Positions 47,737-59,753 of a DNA stretch of 64,000 nucleotides are shown piece after piece. The notes below the pieces were generated by a model, which was not told where the DNA came from, searched no databases, and worked only from the letters and a program-made list of their open reading frames with translations. Both the position numbers and the translations under genes were made by a program. Position 1 is the first letter of the stretch; each line of letters starts with the position of its first letter. Origin of the DNA: Paramecium tetraurelia (lineage: Eukaryota; Ciliophora; Oligohymenophorea; Peniculida; Parameciidae); the NCBI RefSeq assembly GCF_000165425.1, contig NW_001799610.1:197146-261145 (forward strand), written 5' to 3'.

Positions 47737-49002
47737 TCACTCATATTTAAGTTTTTATTTATTCTTTTATATCTATTTGTATAATTCTAAAAATTTGGAA
47801 ACATATGATATAAAATTATAAATTAAAAAGATAATAGATAACAATCCTAAAAATAGTGAGACAATCACTATTACAATGTTATCATAAAATCTCAACCTAT
47901 AATTCTACCATTGTCTCTCTGTTGTTGGTACATCTAATATGCAGGACTAAGTTTCATCAAATTTTGATTTTTGAAGTTCTTCAATCAAGATGGTTTTCGA
48001 TAACACTACACTTGAATCTTGACTTGAATGAGTCTCGTATTCGATCCTTATAGGTGAATGTTGATCATTGGTTATTATCTTTAAGATTCCAAAATTAGAT
48101 TTGTAATAGTGATCTTAATAAGTACTAAAGGTAGTTGGAAATAGGAATTAGAAAATAATATCTACAAAGGGAATATGATCATAATTAGCAAATGTCATTC
48201 CACTTGAGGAGAACTCGTAGAGATTCTAACCTAATCGATGAGGACATGGATGCTTCAGAATTTCAGAAAAATGAACATCTCCAGATAAGAAAATGATAGG
48301 CTTATTATACTTTTTGATTAAAGCATATAATTTTTGTTTGGACCATCCAAACCAGGTTTCTGGTCCATCTCTATCGTCATGCAAAACTTAGACTCCAGAA
48401 GTCATGATGATCAATTAGCTTTCAGTTTGAAATTATTGTTCTAGCCATTTCCATTGATTTTCTCCCAGGGAATCGCCTGTGAATTTATCTGAATTATATC
48501 TTGCATCAGTCATAACAACCAGAATCTTATTATGTTAATCAGCATAAAAAGATTAGTATATGCCATCTTGTTTTCTGAGGGGAGAATCTTTGGGTTCGCC
48601 AATAAAATCCAAATACAATTATTTGGCACTTTCTTTGAGGGGATTGAATTTTCCTCCGTTATTTTCATTGCTATCGTGATCATCATAGACTCCTTTGATG
48701 ATTACACTCTTCTTGAATTGAGCATAATATTTATCATCATTGGTGATATCAAATTTCTCCTTTACTCTGGTCTCATTCTACTCAGCTCTCCATATACCTA
48801 AAATTGGCATATAATCAAGATAAGCTGCATCTCCCAGCCATAAAAAATATTTAGGATTAAATGACTAAATTCTTTTGAACACATCTGTATCATGAGTTCT
48901 GTAAAATTTGAAGCATGATCCAAATGCTATAGTCAATTGATTTTCAGCTTCCACCGTGAAGAATAAGGAAGTCAACAAAACAGTCAATAATTTGTTGAGC
49001 AT
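47737..49002 (-). CDS. PhoD-type metallophosphatase, membrane-anchored
   Basis: 421 aa, intronless. Signal peptide MLNKLLTVLLTSLFFTVEA, then IAFGSCFKFY, FLWLGDAAYLDY (family WxGDxxYxD), GVYDDHDSNENNGG (DDHD metal ligands), ILVVMTDARYNSDK (conserved DxR), and GDVHFSEI near residue 275. These are the metal-binding blocks of the alkaline phosphatase D / calcineurin-like fold. The C terminus ends with one membrane helix (NIVIVIVSLFLGLLSIIFLIY). Predicted to act at the cell surface or in the secretory pathway on phosphoesters. Confidence 0.9.
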
Positions 49003-49040
49003 TTATTTTATATTTTTAATATACTTATGATAAATTGATC

Positions 49041-49887
49041 TCATTTTAAGGCAGCCAAGTATTCGCTGTGCTCTTAGAATGGAGTTGATTCTAATTTTGT
49101 GTGTCCCCAAAGATCTGGTGTGAGGAAATTGTAGGTTTCTTTAAGGGCATGGAAGGTCGCCTTCAAGAAGTTTGATCTTGTTCTTGTACTTCCCTTTGAT
49201 TAAGTGTAGCAATCTTAAATTCCTGCCATTTATAACACTTTCTTTGATGTGATGGCAGCAACAATACCAGTACCTCTGGGAGCTGGAACCAATCTAACTC
49301 TGACTGATCCTTCCTTTCCTGTCACTTTGCATGGGACTGTGTGTGGTTAGGCAATCTTATTTCCCCAATATCCCTTTCTAACTGGGATCAAATTGAGTTT
49401 AGCATTGATGACTGCACCTTTGATGGCTCCTTACACTTCCTTTGCTGATTTCCATCCCAAACCAATGTGTTAGTGGGAATCTCCAACTACGACGTATGCC
49501 TTGAATCTTGTTCTTTAACCTGCACATGTTTGCTTCTAGACTGGACCAATGGCAAGTGGTTCTTCCTTCAAGTTCTTAAGGAAGTGATCAACGATTTGAT
49601 ATTCTAATTTTTGTAAATAATCTAGAATTACCCTTGATGGGAATTGAGAATTGGAAGATTGTCTCAAGACTCTTGATTTTGCCTGCCTTTACTAATCTGC
49701 CCAACTTGGTTAAGGGTACCCATTCTTATTCACCTCCGAATCTTCTTGGACCTCTATTTTATCTTGGGGCTCCTCCTTCTCTTCTTTCTCTTTGTCCTCT
49801 TCCTCCTCTTCCGAAACCTTTCTTCTCAACTGGGGCGGCTTATTCTTATTCTGCTGCTGGTGCTTATTATTGCTCTTATTCAGCCAT
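49041..49887 (-). CDS. RPS2: 40S ribosomal protein S2 (uS5)
   Basis: 272 aa from two exons (intron 49604-49631, 28 nt). N-terminal Gln/Ala-rich stretch, then an RGG-type segment ([16 protein letters not shown]). The core is fully conserved: [92 protein letters not shown], and the end [11 protein letters not shown]. Part of the decoding site and mRNA entry of the small subunit. Its start is 77 bp from a divergent + strand gene. Confidence 0.97.
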
Positions 49888-49964
49888 TAAAATAAAAATC
49901 TTAATTTAAAAATTTGTTTTCAAAGTCCTGTTAATACATAAACTCACTATCAAATATTAAATTA

Positions 49965-51820
49965 ATGATAATCCCGCTATTGCTACTTTTTCCAATCACC
50001 AATGCCTATTTCGAGCAAAAACTTACTAGAAATGTCTACCAGTATCAACAATTCAAAATCAACGAAAAGGTGACTGCCATTGCACCTAAAAAATGTCCAT
50101 CGGATCTCCTTAATTACACACACAGTGACACGTATGTCAGCCAAATTTGTTTTAACAAAAATGTTTTTTATAACGTAGAGGTTATCTTGGGCGATAATGT
50201 TACGAGGAACAATACATTTTAATTAGCTGTATTTTGAAAAAATAATTTTAGCTAGATCTAACATCTCCATGGACTTGGTACAAATAAAAAGACTGTATTA
50301 GTTGCAAAAAAATTAATCCTTTAGAATATGAAATTGATGATGAATGCAAACGTAATAGCAAGAATAATAATTGTTTTAATGAATAATTTAATAAATCATT
50401 TAATGCTGCTAAATGGAATGACATTAAAGTGCATGGCTAAATATACTCCTAAAATTCATTAATTCAAGGAACCTTTCAAACAGATACTATTTAAATGTTA
50501 GCATACAACTCATCCTCAAAAATGACAATCTCCCAATATATTGCTTATGAATGGGGAAATTCAACTCCTCCATCACTTGTGAGCATAACAGGATTACAAA
50601 TGCTTTAGGTTCAATACATTAATAATGAATTGCCTATTCTTGCAGATGGAGTCATTGGATTTGGATTTGGATATACAGAGACTGATGATGAAAAAACAAA
50701 AAGTGATGCAGATTTCGTTGAAAAACTAGTTCAAGAAAAGACAAAACTCAACCTAACTAAATAATTGTTTGCCTTATACACTTATGAGAGTGCGGTGAAC
50801 TTTTCTGAAATGGTTGTGCAAGTTGGTGGAATAGATGAAAAGTATATTCGTAAATAAAAATCCAATGGAACTTGGATCGATCGTTTAGAGAAATCAGGTT
50901 ATTATTGGATGGTTGAAATTAATAAAATTGAATTAAAAGTACATTCTTGTTTTTTAAATCATAGAACTCAGAAGGAAGAGATATCATTAATACAGAATTA
51001 CCTATTAAGAAAGCCTTCTTCACTTTGAATTCCTAGTTTATAGAGTTGCCTTATGATATGATGAAAGTCTTGACTCAAAACTTATAGTAGTTCCACTCTA
51101 ATACAGCCTGTGATTTAGTAGATTCAGATGTATTTCATCAATATACCTTTAGATGTATATACTATATTGTAAGAATCTCCCCAAGTCAATCTAAGCTGAT
51201 TATATCTTAACCTTCACTTTTGGCAACAACTAAATTTCCATTAACAATTCTAATCATCTATACAGAGAATGCAACTCTTCTAGTGAAGATAACAGGATCT
51301 GGGATTGCCTTTTCAATATCAAGTTTTCACAATCTGAATATGTGATATTGGGTGAACCCTTCATGAAAAATCATTATATTGTATTTGAAAATGCTCCAGG
51401 CAATAATACAAGGAAAATCGGAGTGTTTCAAGCTGCTACTCATATGTACTATCCTGACAACCCAAATCAATATGAATGGCCATTGTTTAATGCCATTCTA
51501 TTTATCTTCATATTCGGACTTATCAGTGTATGTTCAATCACATTTTTGAAGTCTTTATGCAAAGATATATTTAGATCATTCAAATATAGAAAAGTAACAT
51601 CATTGTTAATTGATAGGCATAAAATCCTGAAGATCAGCAATCTCTGAGAATTTCCAAAGATATTGACTATGTTGACTATTCTACATAAGAAGAAGTCTAA
51701 AGTTAAATAAAAAATATTGAGATGAGTGATTAAAGAAAAATTGAAGAATGGAATAAATAATAAGATTAGTTTAAGTTTGGAGAATAGTTTACAAACTCGT
51801 TAGAATCAAATTCATTATGA
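49965..51820 (+). CDS. Pepsin-like aspartyl protease homologue, probably catalytically inactive
   Basis: 586 aa from five exons (introns 50229-50251, 50939-50964, 51130-51152, 51594-51616). Signal peptide MIIPLLLLFPITNA; a membrane helix near residue 490 (FNAILFIFIFGLISVCSI); acidic cytosolic tail. The pepsin fold shows in LADGVIGFGFGYTE and in the late ILGEPFMKNHYIVFE. The first catalytic region reads LALDLTSPWTWY, keeping Asp but not the usual DTG. At the second, where active relatives have DTG or DSG, it reads AFFTLNSQFIELPYD, with no Asp. It is therefore probably a non-enzymatic member, for example a binding or scaffolding protein. Compare the second member at 56301-57830, which keeps both sites. 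Confidence 0.82.
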
Positions 51821-51961
51821 TATTATATAAGTCACATATTAAATCTAATTTAATGATCTAGATTAGTTAAGATATAAGAATCTTTTTATTAAAGAAAGTT
51901 TCAATTATAATGTTTGTTATTTCATTAATTCTTGATTAGAGTTTTGGAAACCTTCTTTTGT

Positions 51962-52216
51962 ATGATTTCTTCATATTCGGACGCTGTGAAGATTCAAAAA
52001 GAAGTTTTGAATCACTCCTAAATCGCTTTCAAATATATTTCTTTTTCATAGCCTTTAATGTATAGATCTGTAGGCTATAGGAAGTTCAATACTCAAAAAA
52101 ATTCTAATTCCTTTAAGATGTGTAAGAATTACTAAAATATTATGAAAAATTTGAATAATTCCTAGAATTTTAATTTATTTTATAATTTAGAATAATAAAT
52201 GATTATTCCTAATTGA
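51962..52216 (+). CDS. Possible small protein
   Basis: 84 codons, MISSYSDAVKIQKEVLNHSQ, then YISFSQPLMYRSVGYRKFN and an Asn/Gln-rich end. Protein-like composition and open to TGA 17 bp before the converging methyltransferase gene's stop. No family recognised and the size leaves doubt. Confidence 0.35.
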
Positions 52217-52233
52217 TTAAATATAATTCAAAT

Positions 52234-53026
52234 TCATTATTTAGCTGCTTTCTGTTATCCCTAAAATTATAGCAATTTAAGTCTACTTTAGTGCATATGT
52301 AAATGTAATGGGCATTGGGTGCATCCTTATCTTCGTTTGTTATTGCGATGGAGGTTGAAATTGTTGGTTTGTGAACCTATTTAACTATAACATTCCTAAA
52401 AAATCAAAATAGTCATCTTATATACCAATCGTATTCAGGCTTTTCAAAATATTAAAGTCGATGTTCCGGTAGACCATAAGAAATTGCTAAATACACTCCT
52501 TTTGGCCCTAGTACTCTGTGAACTTCTTGAATCACTTTTTAAGCATTGGATGATGATGACTCTCCACACTTAAGTATATTTTATGTCTTACTAATATGGC
52601 ATCGAGGGTTCCTTTATCAATTGCTCCATCGAATGATCCATCCTCAAATTCCATAGCTCTGGCATCCATATGAAGATCTACATTTAAACAATCAATACAT
52701 TTGAAATTTGGACCTTTATCCTTGTACTTCTCCTACATTGCTTTTGTAACAACATGTGAAATATCAATATTTGTAATGTTCTAATATCCTTCATCGAACA
52801 TTTCCTCACTCAATCCTAAAATCACTCTAAAACAATTCTATACTTGAATTCCCTGCCCCTATATTGAGAATTTTGCTTTCGGGAGTAAAACAGCCTTAGA
52901 CTAGATCCTTGATCCCTGCAAATCTTTAATACCAATCAAAAGGCTCAGGATCTCTATTTCATAGTAACCAACTTATAACCTGGTGTATCGTTCTTCCCAA
53001 TATTCTGCTTTACCGTATTGTGACAT
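52234..53026 (-). CDS. EEF1AKMT4: EEF1A lysine methyltransferase 4-like
   Basis: 219 aa encoded by six exons packed in under 800 bp (introns 52954-52979, 52816-52843, 52569-52591, 52396-52425, 52261-52286; 23 to 30 nt). Start MSQYGKAEYWEERYTR, then DPEPFDWYQRF. SAM-binding motif I ILNIGAGNSRLSEEM, motif II NITNIDISHVVTKAM, and FDGAIDKGTLDAILCGE (family FDVVLEKGTLDALL). Then VIQEVHRVLGPKGVYLAISYG. These match the EEF1AKMT4/ECE2-type and METTL13-type branch that methylates a lysine of translation elongation factor 1A. Complete and apparently active; the exact substrate is inferred from family only. Confidence 0.87.
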
Positions 53027-53263
53027 TTGAATCTGATTAAATTAATTATACTTAGGATGTTTAAAATTTATATATAAAAATTTGATGTAAGTAAAAATTA
53101 CACTTTAAATTTTAGAACTTTCTACTTCCAGGAACAAGTATACTTGTTGAAGGAATAGAAGATGGCAGTTTTCATTTTTGCTTGCTGATTTTGGATGAGA
53201 AATTTATATTCAGAAACAGATGTTCTAAGGATAGGCCAACACCTTGTTACAATTGAATCAGTG

Positions 53264-53962
53264 ATGAAAATCTCATCAAATATGCAAGAAATTCAAAATG
53301 AACTGACTTATAGTAGAGTTACACCTGAATTTCAGAAGAAAAGATTATATTTAGATAGTATAAGCTAAAACATAAAAAAATATTTTAGAATAAAAGAAAA
53401 TCAATATTTAAAGAGATTCTAAGAAATGAGTCATTAAAAAAACACATAATTATCTAATAATAATTTTGAAAATAATATGCTTTTAAAGACTTAAAATAGT
53501 CAAAAAAGAATATCCTTTAGAATAGAGTAATTATCAATCAAAAACGACATCCTAAAATCAATTATTATATAAAAGGACTATACAATCAAATTATTTGAAA
53601 TTATTCTCACCATTATTGTTAATGTTAATTATATTATAAAGCTATCTTTAGTCAAAAATTATTTTAAAATTAAAGAATAAAATCATAGAGAATCTTTAAT
53701 ATTTACTTTAAAAGAAAATAAGCTATACTATTCCTTTATATTAATAATTATATATATAATAATTGAATTAATTATAATGTTGTGTAATAAATTACTAATC
53801 TATAAGAAAATAAATTAAAAGTATTCAATAAATAACATTTGTAAATGTAGAATGGATTAAAGATATATAATTAATAATAAAAAAAGATAAATTAGTGATA
53901 TCAAATTAAATAGAATAAAAGAATGTAATGGGTTTAAAGTAAAATCTTATAGTTGCTATTGA
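53264..53962 (+). CDS. Open frame of uncertain coding status
   Basis: 232 codons to TGA. The first half (MKISSNMQEIQNELTYSRVTP; EFQKKRLYLDSISQNIKKYF) looks like a helical protein. The second half is Ile/Lys/Asn-rich as in AT-rich noise. Just upstream (53093-53250) another frame, after a putative 25-nt intron, reads MQNFLLPGTSILVEGIEDGSF... and stops at TGA. The two may be parts of one gene or a relic. Confidence 0.3.
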
Positions 53963-54330
53963 AAATATGGTAATGCTACCAGATGTCTGGGATTGCTACT
54001 TATACTTTTATTTGAACTATTTAAGAAAGCATTAATATTTGAGAATCAAAACATAGTATTTTGAAAACTAAGATGTGAAGTTAAATATTCCATAGATTTA
54101 ATCATGATTCCCTTTGTTTATGGGAACTGAGATATCAATTCATGCATACTCTAAGAAACAAGTATTTTCCTGTTTATGATTATCGCTCTATTTGGATATT
54201 ATGAATAATGATGTAGCCAAGAAGGGATCTGGTTTAGATTATTTGATAAGAGAATCAAAAAGGGTAATTATGTATATGTATCATATTTTTAATCATTTAC
54301 TAAAAGCTATTTTTGATGAGGTAATTTTGA
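53928..54330 (+). pseudogene. Protein-like frame with in-frame TGA codons
   Basis: Start MGLKQNLIVAIENMVMLPDVWD, continuing RKHQYLRIKTQYFENQDVKLN. The same frame, across two TGA codons, gives FPLFMGTEISIHAYSKKQVF and DIMNNDVAKKGSGLDYLI. Neither TGA can be removed by an intron of acceptable length. Likely a relic; no family recognised. Confidence 0.4.
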
Positions 54331-54473
54331 CAATAAAAATATAAATTTTTAATTGTGTATTCGAAATCATCAAATAATTAATATAATTAAATGAAAGTAT
54401 CTTTATAATTTTATAATGAATCTAATTTAAATATGATTAATAATATGACATAATAATCAATATTATTTATTTA

Positions 54474-55555
54474 ATGAAATAGGGGGATCATTTAAGTTCC
54501 ACTACAATTATTTTTTCTTCAGGATTGGCTAGCGTGATTAGCACAATCATTAGTAATCCTTTTGAAGTCTTAAAAATAAGATTGCAAGTAGACAAGATGC
54601 ATTGCCATGAGCATCAACACCACCGTAATCCCCAAAGAAGCAAACCAAAATTTAAATATATTCATGAAATAGCATTAACAGGACAACCTACAAGATCTCA
54701 ATTAAATCATTATGGGATGCTCTCGAAATCATTGAAATTATGGAAACCACATAGAATGATTAATGTTATCGGAAAATCTTAGGCCACAAACCCCTTAATT
54801 AAAATTTATTAGAATTGTACTTGCATTACTACAAACTCTCTGGTTTAGGCCTTTTAACACATCTATACACATGAAGGAGCCTCCACATTCTTCAATGGAT
54901 GGAGATATGCAGTTTTATAAGCAGGAGCATCAAATATATGCTACTTCATGTTTTATGAGAGAACAAGAAAATTCTTACAATAATTGGAATTGCCTTCAAG
55001 CCGATTGGTCGTTCCTCTATTGGCCAGTTCGTTTAGTAGAGCATTAACAACGACAAGTAAGATATTTCGAATATATTTTTAGTAACATTTCCATTGGAGT
55101 ATTGGAAGGTATTATAGTCATCGACGGTGGGGTATTCAAAATTGAAGAACATTCAATTAGGGACTCAACTTCACTCAGCTTATCTCATAACCATTTAAAG
55201 AGATATTTTATTTTCATGCATCTATTGGAGTCTTCTAGAAAATTTAAAAATAGAAATAGGAAAGGTTTTAATAGATTAGCCTAATGCTGTGAATCTCCTT
55301 TCAGCAATGCTAGCCAGTAGTGTAACAGCTACAATGACTCTTCCTTTAGATGTAGTAAAGACAAGAAAACAAGTTAGTACAAGAAGTGATTTTGGATCCA
55401 GTCGAGAGTTGGCTTCAATGGAGATTTTGTAGAACATCTATAAGGAAGAAGGTTTTAAAGGATTATTTAAGGGATATCAACCAAGAATTGCTAAAGTTAC
55501 GATGCATTCTGGTTTAGTCTATATGATGTATGAGTACCTGAAGTAATGGTTTTGA
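54474..55555 (+). CDS. Mitochondrial carrier, SLC25A39/40 (MTM1) type
   Basis: 351 aa, one 26-nt intron (55057-55082). Three carrier repeats: PFEVLKIRLQ at about residue 31, a degenerate PLEYWKVLQ at about 199, and a canonical PLDVVKTRKQ at about 278, each opening an odd-numbered helix. Even-helix ends show EGASTFFNGWRY and EEGFKGLFKGYQPRIA. The long first matrix loop contains a His/Cys-rich stretch (KMHCHEHQHHRN), the place where SLC25A39/40 have their regulatory Cys-rich loop. The family imports glutathione and affects iron-sulfur and manganese homeostasis; assignment to it rests on the loop and overall pattern. Confidence 0.82.
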
Positions 55556-56300
55556 TATTTAATTACTATTTATACATTGAGTTCGCATTATGTATGTTCT
55601 ATATTTATAAATAATAAGATTTATGAATTATAAATTCACATTATAGTATTTTTCATAATGTATAAGAAAAAGCTAATCTTGTTAAAAATCTATTCTAAAA
55701 ACTGAGCATGAGTTTAGGTCAGATATATTTATAATAGTATGATCCAAATTGACACATCTATATTTCAGACAGTAAAATTAAACAATTATTGAAATAATTG
55801 AGAATCGATGATTAATACAAAAGAATTGTTGAAATATTATTTCAAAATATCTTAAACTCTAATAAAATTATGTGTTCTAAATATTGATCAGTACAAGTAT
55901 CTAAAGTATAATTAAAATTATTGGAAGATCAAATTGTGAATAAAAAATATTATTTTGATATATTATTATATTGTATATTAATTCATCTATTTTTTAAATA
56001 AATAGATGGTATGTATTTCATGCTTAATAAGATTATATTGTAATTTCCATAAATATTAAATTTATAAATTAATAGAAATTCTAACTAGCTTTATTTTATG
56101 ATACTCTAATTTTACATTTAGTTATTCAAACTTAAAATAAAATCTGATCCATAGTTATAAAAATGAAAGAGAAATTAAATGGCTACTGAATTTAGTAAAG
56201 ATACTTCCAAATAGATATATGCAGAATCATTTAAAAATGAATTATTATATATATAAATGAATTTTTAGATATTGTTATATTAAATATTTGAATATCATTT
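55556..56300. other. AT-rich intergenic interval
   Basis: About 745 bp between converging genes, one of the most AT-rich parts of the window. No coding frame, RNA or repeat recognised. Confidence 0.45.
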
Positions 56301-57830
56301 TCATACATTTTTATTTAATGCTAGCCCAACCCTGTTCTTTTCTCTATCAAATTTAGCAGAATATTTTGTAATAAATACATCCCCTAATATCCATAAAGGA
56401 CCTCTATAAACGATAAAATAATCAAATACTATTTGGGAGGTAAATCTAATGGGAAGATAGTGCCTGCACATCCAACAATCTAATCCATTGAAGAGTGTTG
56501 ATATGGAGATTCAACTCCAGCCTCTATATTATTGAATAAGTCACTTACAAGTAATTGTCAATATATATTCTTTGGGTTATAAAACATAGTTCTTTCCATC
56601 AATAACAAACGTTATATCTGGCATATTAGGGAAATTCTAACATTTGGGTTCCACTCTAATCATTGATAATAATGTTCTGACATCTTTTGTTGGACCTGTC
56701 AATAAGGTAGTTCCTGTATCTACAACCATTTTGCATTTGTGCTAATGAGAACAAATGCCAGTGTTTTTGTTGCCAACTCTGATTTCTTCTGCCATAATAG
56801 ACCAATAGAATTAATCATGAACATTATGATAGATCCATTACCCTTTGATCTAAGAATCATCACTTCCTCCAAAAACGAGTTATGATCCCGAATTTCCTGT
56901 TGCTCTATTTAAATGAAATGTAAAAACGTTCTAATGAAGTTTATGTTATTTCATCATATAATCAAATAAAGTTGGGACTCCTGTCATATGTGGATACCCC
57001 AATCCAACTATGCCATCAAACTCGCCTTCATGAAATGCATCACCAATTTATTATGTTACCTCAATAAATAATGCATCTTTCAAATTTAATCCATCTACAC
57101 TAATTTACTCTCTATTAATTAATCCCTTTAAAGTACCACTTCCAAAGACAATTTCCACTTGTTTTCCAATCTCATTAAATGATTTACTTTCAGCTCTATT
57201 ATATCTTTTGCTTTTCTAGCATCCAATATCTTTACACTATTCTGAAGCAATGCAAGTGAGAGCTGATCCAGTATCAAAAATTACATCAAACGTATTCTTA
57301 CCTTTTGCACTTCCTACTTATAATTCACCAATAAACATAGTATTAGCAATATTTGTTAATGGTACATCAGCTACATAAGCACCACCTTATATTCTTTCAG
57401 TGGATACTAATTTCTGACCTTGATGCTCCATTTATTATTCAATCGCAAAATCAATAGGAGTTAGAGTACCTGAATTTTGAAAGACATCCATCTCTTCATG
57501 AGTTAATGGAATGACATCCATTAATGCCTCATTCACTACCATGTACTTAGGTTGTCTTTTTTTCTGTTTCCCTTCCTTCTTATTATGGTGTTTCTGATGT
57601 TTCAATTGCTTCTTTTTAATTTACTTTTCTAAAAACACAGTTTCAAATTTCAACAATCCCTATAAATCTTATCCAATACGCTCATAGTGTTACAATTCTA
57701 GCAATTATGCATGTGAATGTTGCAATAAATTAACTAGCTCTATCAAATGCTATTAAGTCTATTGACTTTTGAGTTCGATTGAATACTCTCGTGCATTTCC
57801 AAAGAATACTAAAACTAGGAAAAGCAGCAT
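56301..57830 (-). CDS. Pepsin-like aspartyl protease
   Basis: 492 aa, three exons (introns 56524-56548 and 56404-56429). Signal peptide [13 protein letters not shown], a long propeptide with a basic His/Lys-rich stretch ([16 protein letters not shown]), then the A1 domain. Both catalytic motifs are present: [14 protein letters not shown] and [14 protein letters not shown]. Also [22 protein letters not shown], and the closing [26 protein letters not shown]. Looks like an active lysosomal or secreted cathepsin D-type enzyme. No membrane anchor at the C terminus, unlike the homologue at 49965. Confidence 0.93.
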
Positions 57831-58353
57831 GATTATATAAATTTTAAAAAAAACGATTAATATAATCTATTTTGTAGATAATTCTTTCCTAAGAGAATAT
57901 ATAATTCTATATTTCATACTTTTATTTATAATTCTTAACTATTAATTAATTTTCCATAAAATCCATTTCAAAATTTAATAAAGTAAATTATACTATCTCC
58001 TCTTTGTTAATAAAAGTTATTTGTCAATTGCAAAATACAATCCTCTACATTCTAGATAAATAAATCAAATGATAATTCATTTAAGTATTTTCAATTAGAA
58101 TAAATTCATTTTATAAGTGAAAGTCAATGATTTACAATTATACCTTGATTAACCCATTCAATATGGGAATAATTAGATTTTTGATCTTGCATTCATTATG
58201 ATATAGAAAGTGTGATTTAAAAAAAATCACATTTTTCTTTGTTCCTATAAATATCGAATGTTTATTAATAGGGTATACGGGGACTTGCCTATTATATAAA
58301 TGATATTCTTGGACGCTTTTATATATTAATTATTTTTCAAATTTCAAAATTTA
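57831..58353. other. AT-rich divergent intergenic interval
   Basis: About 520 bp between divergent genes (protease and centrin); probably promoter sequence. No coding frame or RNA gene recognised. Confidence 0.4.
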
Positions 58354-58930
58354 ATGAGCAAAAAACAATAAGCCCCAGTAGCATAGAAACCAGTTGGCAA
58401 ATAATAGCAAGTCAATAGAAAGCCATAAGACAGGTATACTTCATTAGCTATTGATAGACCAGGATTGACAGAAGACGAAATTGAGGAAATAAAAGAAGCC
58501 TTCAACTTGTTTGATACAGAAGGCACAGGAAGAGTTGATCCCAGAGAGTTAAAAGCTGCCATGTAGAGCTTGGGATTCGATCAGAAGAATCCAACTATCT
58601 TCAATATGATTGCTGAATTAGAAAATGAAGGAACTGATATCGATTTTGATTAATTTTTGGATGCTATTACTTCAAAATTAGGAAATAGAGAATCTAGAGA
58701 TGGTATCAATAAAATATTTGATTTGTTCGATGACGATGGTAGTAACTCAATTAATTTGAATAACTTGAAAAGAGTATCATTTTAAATTAATACAAAATTA
58801 GGTAGCCAAAGAATTGGGAGAAACCATGACAGCTGAAGAACTGGGAGAAATGTTAGAGAGAGCAGCCTCAAATGGAAGAGATATCTCAAGAGAGGACTTC
58901 TATAACATTATGGTCAAAAGAACATTCTGA
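58354..58930 (+). CDS. Centrin-like EF-hand protein
   Basis: 174 aa, three exons (introns 58434-58457 and 58774-58801). A Gln/Lys-rich N-terminal extension (QQAPVAQKPVGKQQQ) precedes four EF-hands. EF1 loop [12 protein letters not shown] is canonical; EF2 ([13 protein letters not shown]) and EF4 ([12 protein letters not shown]) have lost ligands; EF3 ([12 protein letters not shown]) ends in Asn instead of Glu. The first part, [17 protein letters not shown] and ELKAAMQSLGF, is classic centrin. Centrins form contractile calcium-sensitive fibres and basal body structures; the divergent EF-hands suggest an infraciliary-lattice type as known in Paramecium, an inference. Confidence 0.9.
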
Positions 58931-58967
58931 TATAATTCATTTTAGCAGTTAATTATTTTAATAAATA

Positions 58968-59587
58968 ATGTAATTCCTTGCAAAATACAACACTCTTCTA
59001 CAGTAATCCCCTCTCTTGACAAAATCAGTGACCGGAGGTATGTCATATCAATCAAATACCATAGGCTTTATGTTTTTTGCAGGAGATGCAGTCGTCTAGG
59101 CTATGGAAGCATAAATTGCTAAGAAGAATTAATAGGCCCATTAATATGACTTCAGAAGGTTGGGGATAGCTTGGCTTATGGGAAATGTATTCATGATGCC
59201 TCTATTTCACTATAATTTCACTTATGCTTTGCCATGGTTAGTGAAAAGGTATTACATATGGATTTTCTATAATGTAGATTGCCTTTTGATACTTCAACGC
59301 CATTTAGAGCAGCAGTGGGATCTGTTCTTATTGATTAATCAGTGTGGGCATGCTACATATTGTGCCATTACTTGATGATAATTAATGTATTAGAGAGCGG
59401 TTCTGTGTAGAAAGGAGTTGATGCAATCAAGAATAATTTTGTAAAGGCCATGATAACCAATTGGTAAATTTGGCCTGCTGCTTAGATTATTAATTTTTGG
59501 TTGATCCCCAGACATTACCAAGTCTTATGGGTCAATTTCGTAGGATTCTTTTGGAATATTTATTTAAGCTACATTTCACATAATTGA
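58968..59587 (+). CDS. MPV17/PXMP2 family membrane protein
   Basis: 187 aa, three exons (introns 59038-59064 and 59249-59277). Start MQFLAKYNTLLQQSPLLTKSVTGG, then FAGDAVVQ (family GDxxxQ), DFRRLGIAWLMGNVFMMPLFHYNF, RAAVGSVLIDQSVWA, and the signature end NWQIWPAAQIINFWLIPRHYQVLWVNFVGFFWN given here in family order. About four membrane helices. Members sit in the inner mitochondrial or peroxisomal membrane and may form small channels. Which of the two organelles applies cannot be told from the sequence. Confidence 0.93.
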
Positions 59588-59753
59588 AATTGTTATACAA
59601 TATAAATGTTCATAGAATAATCATTATAAGTTTTCATTACTATAGTTTTATAATAATTTTTGATCCTGCTCATTTTCTAACCCATTTTGTATTTCTTCAA
59701 TTTTATAATTCTATTCAATATCTGGATTTATCTTCTCTTCATCAATTTTATTA

